Source of the DNA: Pseudonocardia sp. C8
Lineage (GTDB): Bacteria; Actinomycetota; Actinomycetes; Mycobacteriales; Pseudonocardiaceae
Reading direction: 5' to 3'
Length of the DNA stretch: 64,000 bases
Assembly (NCBI RefSeq): GCF_014267175.1
Contig: NZ_JACMTR010000002.1
Span: forward strand, 2,629,501 to 2,693,500
In this document: one piece after another, positions 16,142 to 23,175 of the stretch
Numbering within the stretch: position 1 is the first letter of the stretch
Layout: each line of letters starts with the position of its first letter
The notes under the pieces: model-generated
The model's input: the letters and a program-made list of their open reading frames with translations, nothing else
What the model was told of the DNA's origin: nothing
Databases searched by the model: none
Made by a program: the position numbers and the translations under genes

Positions 16142-16596
16142 CCGGCCCGCGGGACCCGGCCGACCGCCGCGCCCGCGACGACTCCGCCGGCCGGCGCGCC
16201 TCCCGTGCGGACGAGCGTGAGGCGGCGGCCGACCGCCGCGATGCCCGCGCGGACGAGCGTGACGCGGCGGCCGACCGTCGCGAGGACGAGGCGGACCGCC
16301 GGGACGCCCGTGCCGACGCCCGGGAGGCGGCCGCCGACGTCCGTGAGCAGCGCCAGGACGAGCGCGAGGAACGGCTGTCCGCGCTCGCGCGAAAGCTGGG
16401 CATGACGCCCGCCGACCTCGTCGACGCGTCCGACGAGGCGATCCGGCGGATGCAGGACGCCGTCGACCGGTCCCAGAGCCGGGTCGACCGGTCCCGGGCG
16501 TCCCTCGAGCGGTCCCGGGCCCGTGTGGAGCGGGAGCAGCGGGAGATCGACCGGGAGTCCGCGGGCGGGGAGCGCGACGCCCCCGGCTCCCGGTGA
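16138..16596 (+). CDS. Highly charged coiled-coil protein
   Basis: The 152-residue protein starts at GTG 16138, overlapping the CheR-PAS stop (GTGA). Residues 10-80 are an Ala/Asp/Arg/Glu repeat (ADERDAAADRRDAR and variants) and residues 105-145 a Ser/Arg/Asp/Glu repeat (RSQSRVDRSRASLERSR). Both should form long helices. There is no signal peptide, membrane span or catalytic motif. Translational coupling to CheR-PAS suggests a scaffold or partner of that protein, which is inference. It ends seven bases from the convergent gene at 16604. Confidence 0.65.
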   Translation: MTGPRDPADRRARDDSAGRRASRADEREAAADRRDARADERDAAADRREDEADRRDARADAREAAADVREQRQDEREERLSALARKLGMTPADLVDASDEAIRRMQDAVDRSQSRVDRSRASLERSRARVEREQREIDRESAGGERDAPGSR

Positions 16597-16603
16597 GCGG
16601 CGG

Positions 16604-17665
16604 TCACCGCCCGGCTCCCCGGGAGTCCGGCTCCGGGTCCCCGGCGCGCATCCGTTCGGCGGTGCGGTGCCCGTAGGCGGCGTGCCGGACCGCGTCGGCG
16701 TCCTCCAGCCCGGAGCCGATCGCCCCGGCCACCGTGCCGACCACGGTCGCCATCGCGGCGGCAGCGAGATAGTCGGCCGGACCCACGACGTGCCCGAGGA
16801 GCGCGCCCAGGTACGCCGGGGTCACGATCAGCGACAGTGCGGCGAGCGCGAGCAGGAACAGGATCGCGGTGTAGGCGGTGACGCCGAGCACCGCGGTGAT
16901 CACCGTGGCCGTGTTCCGCAGGCCGGTGCTGGGACGGTCCTGGCGCTGCAGGTCGCCGCGCCGCTCCCACAACCGGTGCGCGACGATCAGCCACCCGGTG
17001 TGCGCGACGGTCGCGGCGCACACGGTCGCAACGAGCCGCCAGGGCGGCATCGAGTCCGCGAGCGTCCAGATGCTCGGGTAGAGCACCCCGAACGCGCTGC
17101 CGGCGAGCCCGCCCGCCAGCGACCGGGCCAGCCCGGTCGTGAACGCCAGTGGGCGGTTGGCCTTGACCATCCCGGTGACCAGCCGGAGCAGACCGCCGAC
17201 CGGCACCGGGGGCACGCCCGTCCCCTGGTAGCCGGGGGAGAGCATCCGGCCGGTCATGGTGAGGACGAGGTCGGTGATCACCTTGCGGGCCCGCCGGTGC
17301 ATGCCGAGCGCCCCGAGCGCGGGCAGCGACACGACGGCGACCCGGTCGTTGCCGACGTCGGCGAGCACGGTGCGGCCCTGGCGGCGGACCGGGACGTCGG
17401 TGAGGCAGACCGCGACGTCCCACCCGGTGTCCCGGACCCGTTCCCGGGCCTTGTCGTGCAGCGTGCTGTCCGCGCTGCCGAGCGACTCGAACGGGTCCTG
17501 GCCGGTGACGACGGTCCACTCCACCGGGTGGCCGGCGACCTCGCCGTGCAGGGTCCGCTGCAGCTGCGGGGCGATGCTCAGGGCGACCTCCGTGGGCAGG
17601 TCCGGGTCGGCGAGCAAGCCGACCACGAACCGCTCGCGGTCGTCGCCGGTGGGGTCGTCGGGCAC
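16604..17665 (-). CDS. Membrane protein of unknown function
   Basis: The 353-residue product from GTG 17665 has GGGGAGG nine bases upstream. The first 200 residues are soluble (RERFVVGLLADPDLPTEVALSIAPQLQ, then a WDVAVCLTDVPVRRQGR segment). At least four membrane spans follow, around residues 205-330, including VLGVTAYTAILFLLALAALSLI. I do not recognise the family; similar two-part proteins are common hypotheticals in actinomycetes. It is convergent with the coiled-coil gene and divergent from the nucleotidyltransferase-fold gene, so it appears monocistronic. Confidence 0.65.
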   Translation of the reverse strand: MPDDPTGDDRERFVVGLLADPDLPTEVALSIAPQLQRTLHGEVAGHPVEWTVVTGQDPFESLGSADSTLHDKARERVRDTGWDVAVCLTDVPVRRQGRTVLADVGNDRVAVVSLPALGALGMHRRARKVITDLVLTMTGRMLSPGYQGTGVPPVPVGGLLRLVTGMVKANRPLAFTTGLARSLAGGLAGSAFGVLYPSIWTLADSMPPWRLVATVCAATVAHTGWLIVAHRLWERRGDLQRQDRPSTGLRNTATVITAVLGVTAYTAILFLLALAALSLIVTPAYLGALLGHVVGPADYLAAAAMATVVGTVAGAIGSGLEDADAVRHAAYGHRTAERMRAGDPEPDSRGAGR

Positions 17666-17786
17666 GTACGGACGCCTCCCCGGCGGCTCCGCAGCGGAAA
17701 CGTCCGGCTCCGAGGGGGAGCGCCGGGCGTGATCGACGTCATCACCGGGTAACCGGGCCGTGCAGGGACGAGGAGAGGGGCGAGCG

Positions 17787-17822
17787 ATGACGGCAGTCGC
17801 CGTGCTCGGGAGAGCCGCGTGA
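17787..17822 (+). other. Eleven-codon leader ORF overlapping the next start
   Basis: ATG 17787 follows a strong AGGAGAGGGG (17771-17780) and encodes MTAVAVLGRAA before a TGA at 17820-17822. That stop overlaps the GTG of the nucleotidyltransferase-fold gene (GTGA). The better ribosome binding site belongs to the mini-ORF, so the main gene may be translated by coupling. Confidence 0.4.
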
Positions 17823-18400
17823 GCGCGGGCGACGACCGCCTCCTGCGCGAGGCGCTCAAGCGCGTGGCGACCACGCTCAAGGGGGCGCAGGTGCCGTTCG
17901 CGCTGACCGGCGGGTACGCGTCCTGGGCACGCGGCGGGCCGGAGCCGGTGCACGACGCCGACTTCGTCCTCGTCGCCGACGACGTCCCGCAGGCGCTCGA
18001 CGCGCTGGAGGCGGCCGGGCTGCGGACGGTGCACCCGCCCGAGGACTGGCTGGAGAAGGTGTACGACGGCGACGCCCTGGTCGACCTGATCTTCACGTCC
18101 ACCGACCGGCCGGTCACCCGGGAACGCCTGGCCCGGGCCGAGGAGCTGCGCGTCGACTCGGTGGTGATGCCCGTCGAGTGCGCCACGGACATCGTCGCGT
18201 CGAAGGCACTCGCGCTCGGCGAGCACCGGTGCGACCTCGGGCCGCTCCTGCTGCACGCCCGCGCCCTGCGCGAGCAGATCGACTGGACGCGGTTGCGCCG
18301 GGAGTGCCGCACCTGGCCGTTCGCGCGGGCGTTCCTCGGGCTCTGCGACGAGCTGGGTATCAGCACGACCCGGCCCTATCCCACGGAGGTGAGCGCATGA
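17819..18400 (+). CDS. Nucleotidyltransferase-fold protein
   Basis: The 193-residue protein has an early TGGYASWARGGPEPVHDADFVLVADD segment, which matches the nucleotidyltransferase G[GS]...D.D pattern, and a basic helical C-terminus. Length and layout fit the large group of minimal nucleotidyltransferase-like proteins. Whether the active-site aspartates are complete is uncertain because only the DAD pair is clear. It overlaps the metallophosphoesterase gene by ATGA. The pairing suggests a nucleotide or phosphoester function, or possibly an antitoxin-like role; no toxin partner is evident. Confidence 0.65.
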   Translation: MSAGDDRLLREALKRVATTLKGAQVPFALTGGYASWARGGPEPVHDADFVLVADDVPQALDALEAAGLRTVHPPEDWLEKVYDGDALVDLIFTSTDRPVTRERLARAEELRVDSVVMPVECATDIVASKALALGEHRCDLGPLLLHARALREQIDWTRLRRECRTWPFARAFLGLCDELGISTTRPYPTEVSA

Positions 18401-19122
18401 TCCGCGTGGCCGCGGTGGCCGACATCCATCTCGGAGAGGGCATGCAGGGGGCCTGGGCCGACGACGTGGCCGGGCTCGACGACGCCGACCTGCTGCTCCT
18501 CGCCGGGGACCTCACCCGGCACGGCACCGCGGCCGAGGCCCGCGTGGTCGCCGGCGAGTTCGCCGGCAGCCCGGTGCCCGTGGTGGCCGTGCTCGGGAAC
18601 CACGACCTGCACGGCGACGACGCCACCGGCGTCACCGCCGAGCTGACCGCGGCCGGGATCACGGTCCTGGAGGGCACCGGCGCCGTGTTCGACGTGAGCG
18701 GCACCCGGGTGGGGGTCGCCGGGACGACCGGCTTCGGCGGGGGCTTCCCGCCCGCGACGGCGTCCGGGTTCGGCGAGCCCGAGATGAAGGCCTTCGACGC
18801 CCGCAACCGCAGCCTCGCGGACGGGCTGTGCCGCGCCCTGACCGAGCTGGACTGCGACGTCGCCGTCGCCCTCACCCACTACGCCCCGGTGCCGGACACC
18901 CTGGCCGGCGAGCCCCCGGAGATCCACGCCTTCCTGGGCAGCCACCGGCTGGGCCGCGCGATCGACGACTGCGACCGCCAGGACGTGCCGGTGGCCCTCG
19001 CCGTGCACGGCCACGCACACGCCGGCGCTCCGGACGGGCGCACCCCCGGCGGCGTTCCGGTGCACAACGTCGCCCGGCCGCTGGTCGAGGGGGCCTTCCG
19101 CACGTTCGTCCTGGGCCGGTGA
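18397..19122 (+). CDS. Calcineurin-like metallophosphoesterase
   Basis: The 241-residue protein has the full metallophosphoesterase signature: DIH at residues 9-11, AGDLTRHG near 36, GNHDLHG near 68, HYAP near 165 and GHAHAG near 205. These supply the ligands for a two-metal centre. It has no signal peptide, so it should act in the cytoplasm on phosphodiesters or nucleotides. It is translationally coupled to the nucleotidyltransferase-fold gene, and the iron-importer genes begin 83 bases downstream under their own regulatory site. Confidence 0.85.
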   Translation: MIRVAAVADIHLGEGMQGAWADDVAGLDDADLLLLAGDLTRHGTAAEARVVAGEFAGSPVPVVAVLGNHDLHGDDATGVTAELTAAGITVLEGTGAVFDVSGTRVGVAGTTGFGGGFPPATASGFGEPEMKAFDARNRSLADGLCRALTELDCDVAVALTHYAPVPDTLAGEPPEIHAFLGSHRLGRAIDDCDRQDVPVALAVHGHAHAGAPDGRTPGGVPVHNVARPLVEGAFRTFVLGR

Positions 19123-19158
19123 ACCGCGACCGGGGACACAGGTGAGCCCAGGTTCAAC

Positions 19159-19177
19159 TCAGGTTAGCCTGAGCGCA
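19159..19177. promoter_or_regulatory. Candidate IdeR/DtxR iron box
   Basis: TCAGGTTAGCCTGAGCGCA matches the DtxR/IdeR consensus over AGGTTAGCCT. The core CTCAGG-TTAG-CCTGAG (19158-19173) is palindromic. It lies 28 bases upstream of the GTG of the siderophore-binding lipoprotein, as expected for repression when iron is plentiful. Confidence 0.6.
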
Positions 19178-19205
19178 ACATCGCGTGCTCCCCGGAAGGA
19201 CCCCC

Positions 19206-20258
19206 GTGAACCTCCGCTCTCCTGGCCTGCTCGCCCGCGTGGCGGCCGCGGCCCTCGCCGCCACGATGCTGGCCGGGTGCGGCGCCTCCGAGCCCGTCCC
19301 GGCGGCCGCGCCCGCCGGCGGCGGTGAAGGCCGGACGTCGTACCCGCTCACCGTCGACAACTGCGGTCGCAGCCAGGTGATCGAGAAGCCGCCGGCCCGG
19401 GTGGTCTCCCTCGACCAGGGCTCGACCGAGATCCTGCTCTCGCTCGGCCTCGCCGACCGGATGGTCGGCACCGCGTCGTGGACCGACCCGGTGCGGGAGA
19501 ACCTGGCCCAGGCGAACTCGCGGGTGCCGCGGCTGGCCGACAACGCGCCGTCGCACGAGGCGGTACTCGGCACCGATCCGGACTTCGTGACCGCGTCGTT
19601 CGGGCGGCACTTCAAGGACGAGGGCGGCGTCGCCTCCCGCGACCGGTTCGCCGAGGCCGGCATCGAGACCTACCTGTCGCCCACCGACTGCGAGGACGGC
19701 CGCAGCATCAACGGCGGCGGGAAGCGGACCCGGCCCCTCACGATGGACGCGCTGTACCAGGAGATCACCGAGCTGGCCGCCGTCTTCGACGTCCCGTCGC
19801 GGGGCGCGGCCCTGGTCCAGGAGCTGAGGTCGCGCACCGACGCGGCCACCGCCCGGGCCGCGGGCTCCGGGCAGACGCTGGCGTTCTGGTTCGCCGACAC
19901 CAAGAGCCCCTACGTCGCCGGTGGCTTCGGTTCGGCCGACCTGCTCGCCCGCAGCGTGGGGGCGCGCAACGCGTTCGCCGACGTCGCCGACGACTGGCCG
20001 GCCACGACCTGGGAGGCGGTGGTCGACCGCAACCCCTCGGTGCTGGTGCTCGGTGACCTCGCCCGGAACCGGTTCCCCGGGGACCGGCTCGGTGACAAGG
20101 AGGCGTTCCTGACCGCCGACCCGGTCACCGCGTCCCTGCCCGCGGTCCGGGAGCGCCGGTTCGTCTCGCTGCACGGCGCGGAGATGAACCCGTCGATCCG
20201 GATCGTCGACGGCCTCGAGAAGCTCGCCGACGGTCTGTCCACCCTCCCTCGGCGGTGA
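19206..20258 (+). CDS. Iron-siderophore ABC transporter substrate-binding lipoprotein
   Basis: The 350-residue product has a lipoprotein signal peptide ending in LAGC, with the lipidated cysteine at residue 25. The periplasmic-binding domain of the FecB/FepB/BtuF family (PF01497) follows, including ARVVSLDQGSTEILLSLGLADRMVG. GTG 19206 was chosen for the GGAAGGA five bases upstream and the signal peptide; an in-frame GTG at 19185 would add seven residues. It would capture ferric siderophore outside the membrane. It is the first gene of a three-gene importer behind an iron box. Cobalamin is the family alternative. Confidence 0.88.
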   Translation: MNLRSPGLLARVAAAALAATMLAGCGASEPVPAAAPAGGGEGRTSYPLTVDNCGRSQVIEKPPARVVSLDQGSTEILLSLGLADRMVGTASWTDPVRENLAQANSRVPRLADNAPSHEAVLGTDPDFVTASFGRHFKDEGGVASRDRFAEAGIETYLSPTDCEDGRSINGGGKRTRPLTMDALYQEITELAAVFDVPSRGAALVQELRSRTDAATARAAGSGQTLAFWFADTKSPYVAGGFGSADLLARSVGARNAFADVADDWPATTWEAVVDRNPSVLVLGDLARNRFPGDRLGDKEAFLTADPVTASLPAVRERRFVSLHGAEMNPSIRIVDGLEKLADGLSTLPRR

Positions 20259-21292
20259 GCACCGCCGTCCTCCGCCCGCGCCGCGGCATCGTCACCGGGA
20301 CGGTCGTCGCGGGCGGCGCGCTCCTGCTCCTGTCGGTGGCGGTCGCGATCACCCTCGGCACGGCCGACATCTCGCTGGTGAACGTCCGCGACATCGTGGG
20401 CAACCACCTGGGGCTGGCGTCGGTGCCGGTGCGGACGGCCGAGGACGCCATCGTGTGGGAGGACCGGCTCCCGCGGTCGCTGGTCGCCGCGGCCTGCGGG
20501 GCGGGCCTGGCCATGTGCGGGGTGATCCTGCAGTCGCTGCTGCGCAACCCGCTCGCCGACCCGTTCCTGCTCGGTGTCTCGTCCGGGGCCTCCACCGGTG
20601 CGGTGATCATCGGTGTGCTCGGGGTCGGTGGGGGAGCGCTCGGCCTGTCCGGCGGCGCGTTCGTCGGCGCCGTGGTCGCCTTCGGGCTGGTGCTGCTCCT
20701 GGCGCGCCTGTCCGGCGGCAGCAACGACCGCGTGGTCCTCGCGGGGATCGCGATGACCCAGCTGTTCTCGGCGCTGACCTCGTTCGTGATCTTCGCGTTC
20801 GCCGACTCCGACGAGACGCGGGGCGTGATGTTCTGGCTCCTCGGATCCCTGGAGGGGGTCCGGTGGGACGACGTGCGGCTGACCGTCGCCGTCGCCGCCG
20901 CCGGGCTGGTGGTGTGCTGGGCACTCGCCCACGTGCTCGACGCCTTCACCTTCGGTGACGAGGTCGCCGCGTCGCTCGGGATGCCGGTCGCCGCGGTGCG
21001 GGGCGGGCTGCTGACCCTGACCGCGCTCGTGACCGCGGCACTCGTGAGCGTGGCGGGCGCCATCGGGTTCGTCGGGCTGGTCCTCCCGCACGCCGCGCGG
21101 TTCCTGGTCGGCCCGGGCCACGGCCGGCTCGTCCCGGTCAGCGCGCTGCTCGGCGCGGTGTTCATGGTGTGGGTGGACGCGTTCACCCGGGTCGTGTTCG
21201 AGCCGACCCCGCTGCCGATCGGGGTCGCGACCGCCCTGGTCGGGGTCCCCGTCTTCGTGCTGATCATGTTCCGGCGGAGGGTGAACGCATGA
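20255..21292 (+). CDS. FecCD-type iron-siderophore permease
   Basis: The 345-residue protein is an ABC permease of the FecCD/BtuC family with about ten membrane spans. Family segments RLPRSLVAAACGAGLAMCGVILQSLLRNPLADPFLLG and the AGAIGFVGLVLPHAARFLVG loop that contacts the ATPase are clear. GTG overlaps the stop of the binding-protein gene (GTGA), and its own stop overlaps the ATPase start. A single permease gene implies a homodimer. Confidence 0.92.
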   Translation: MSTAVLRPRRGIVTGTVVAGGALLLLSVAVAITLGTADISLVNVRDIVGNHLGLASVPVRTAEDAIVWEDRLPRSLVAAACGAGLAMCGVILQSLLRNPLADPFLLGVSSGASTGAVIIGVLGVGGGALGLSGGAFVGAVVAFGLVLLLARLSGGSNDRVVLAGIAMTQLFSALTSFVIFAFADSDETRGVMFWLLGSLEGVRWDDVRLTVAVAAAGLVVCWALAHVLDAFTFGDEVAASLGMPVAAVRGGLLTLTALVTAALVSVAGAIGFVGLVLPHAARFLVGPGHGRLVPVSALLGAVFMVWVDAFTRVVFEPTPLPIGVATALVGVPVFVLIMFRRRVNA

Positions 21293-22053
21293 CGCTGCAT
21301 GCCGAGGCGGTGACCTGGGACCGCGGCGGGGCCGTCGTGGTCGACGGGGTGAGCGTCCGCCCGGAGCCCGGCCAGACCGTCGGGCTGCTGGGCCCCAACG
21401 GTTCCGGCAAGTCCTCCCTGCTGCGGCTGCTGGCCGGGCTGGCCCGGCCGACGGCGGGCACCGTGCGCCTCGACGGGGACGACCTGCGCACCCTGCGCCG
21501 GCGCCACGTCGCCCGCGCCGTCGCCGTCGTCGGCCAGCACGCCGACACCGACGTCGACGTCACCGTGCGGGACGTCGTCGCGCTCGGCCGCATCCCGCAC
21601 CGCGGCGCGTTCGGCCCCGATCCCGAGGCCGACACCGCCGCGGTCGAGCTGGCGCTGGAGCAGACCGGGCTGACCGGGCTGGCCGACCGGCTCTGGCGCC
21701 GGCTCTCCGGTGGGGAACGCCAGCGCGCGCAGATCGCCCGTGCCCTCGCCCAGCAGCCGCGCGAGCTGCTCCTGGACGAGCCGACCAACCACCTCGACAT
21801 CCGGCACCAGCTGGAGGTGCTGTCGCTGGTGGCCCGGCTGCCGGTGACGTCGGTCGTCGCGCTGCACGACCTCAACCTCGCTGCGCAGTTCTGCGACCAC
21901 CTGATGGTGCTCCGCGCCGGGCGGGTCGTCGCCGCGGGGGTCGCGCGGGAGGTCCTCACCCCCGAGCTGATCGCCGACGTCTACGAGGTGCGGGCCCGGG
22001 TGAGCGAGGACGCCGGGGGACGGTTGGTCGTCCAGTTCGACGCGGCGTCCTGA
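21289..22053 (+). CDS. Iron-siderophore ABC transporter ATP-binding protein
   Basis: The 254-residue ATPase has Walker A GPNGSGKS (about 36-43), a Q-loop at VVGQHAD, signature LSGGERQR, Walker B LLLDEPTNHLD and the switch histidine in LHDLN. The order is that of FecE/FhuC/BtuD proteins. ATG 21289 overlaps the permease stop (ATGA). It completes the importer. Confidence 0.93.
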   Translation: MTLHAEAVTWDRGGAVVVDGVSVRPEPGQTVGLLGPNGSGKSSLLRLLAGLARPTAGTVRLDGDDLRTLRRRHVARAVAVVGQHADTDVDVTVRDVVALGRIPHRGAFGPDPEADTAAVELALEQTGLTGLADRLWRRLSGGERQRAQIARALAQQPRELLLDEPTNHLDIRHQLEVLSLVARLPVTSVVALHDLNLAAQFCDHLMVLRAGRVVAAGVAREVLTPELIADVYEVRARVSEDAGGRLVVQFDAAS

Positions 22054-22338
22054 AGGGACTCGTGGGGGCGTCGCGGGGCGGGAGACGTGGCGGGGCCCGG
22101 ACGCCGGCGCCGGCCGGGTACCGGCGGCTGGTCACCGAGCCCCGGGCGCACCCTCGGCCCGCCTACGCGCACGGTCCGGACCATCCCGGGGCGGTATCGC
22201 GCTGATCACCTGCCGCGCCGCTCCGGTGCGCCGGCCTGATCGGGTGCGGCGGTCACGTCGACGGGTTCGGCGGCCGCATTGACCGGGCGGCGGCCGGCCG
22301 CCGCCCGGCGCGTCCGGCGCTGCGGCATCATCGTCGGC

Positions 22339-22917
22339 ATGCCGCCCGAGCCACCGTCGTTGCCCTGCCGCCCGGTGATCGGGATCCTGCATCCGGGCGT
22401 GATGGGTGCGGCGCTCGGGTCCGCGCTCAAGGCCCGCGCGGGTGCCGTGATCTGGGCCGATGCCGGCCGCACGCACGCCACGGCGAAGCGCGCCGAGCTG
22501 GCCGACCTGGTCGCCGTCCCGACCGTCGCCGACCTCGCCGCGCGCTCCGACGTGATCGTGTCGATCTGCGCGCCGCACGCCGCGCGGGAGGTGGCGGCCC
22601 AGGTCGTTCCGGGGCTCGCGGGCCGGGCGGACCGCCCCCTGTACGTGGAGGCGAACTCCGTCGGCCCGGACACGGTGCGGGCGATCGCGGCGCTGCTCGG
22701 TGACCGGGCCACGGTGTGCGACGCCTTGGTGGCCGGCCCACCGGCATGGGAACGCGGGACGACCGTGCTGTGGCTGGCCGGGCCGGGTGCCGACGCGGTG
22801 GCCGCGCTGTTCGCGGGCAGCCCGTTCGACACCCGCGTGCTCGGCACCGGCCCGGCCGACATCGGTGCCGCCAGTGCGCGGCCGGCGGACACCGCGCTGC
22901 CGGGTACGGGCCGCTGA
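22339..22917 (+). CDS. Truncated NAD(P)-binding dehydrogenase of the 6-phosphogluconate/3-hydroxyisobutyrate family
   Basis: The 192-residue product contains a complete Rossmann domain: GILHPGVMGAALG at the start, SDVIVSICAPHAAREV, and the substrate-loop-like ANSVGPDTV and GPPAWERGTTVLW segments. Family members are usually near 290 residues with an all-helical C-terminal domain (here expected to be DUF1932). That domain is absent: the frame ends 18 residues into the linker (GTGPADIGAASA..), and no other frame downstream continues it. It may be a decayed remnant or a minimal variant. A TTG at 22279 is the alternative start. Confidence 0.6.
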   Translation: MPPEPPSLPCRPVIGILHPGVMGAALGSALKARAGAVIWADAGRTHATAKRAELADLVAVPTVADLAARSDVIVSICAPHAAREVAAQVVPGLAGRADRPLYVEANSVGPDTVRAIAALLGDRATVCDALVAGPPAWERGTTVLWLAGPGADAVAALFAGSPFDTRVLGTGPADIGAASARPADTALPGTGR

Positions 22918-23175
22918 CCGTCCTCCCCCATGTCGGCAGGCGCCACGACGGGGTGGTTCGTGGGCTGGGCGCTCGCGGGTGAGGCGCGGTCGTCGGGCCG
23001 CCGGCCGACCTGCTCGCCGGGAACCGCGGGGCAACAGCAGCGTCTCGAGCCTCCGGCACCGACCCCGTCCCACGGATGGGCTCAGCTCCGCCGCGGACGG
23101 ACCGAAGAGGTCTCGGCGCGCATGCGCCTGCGCGGTGCACAGCTCGCCGGTCACCTGTCGGATGTGCGGGAGGGA

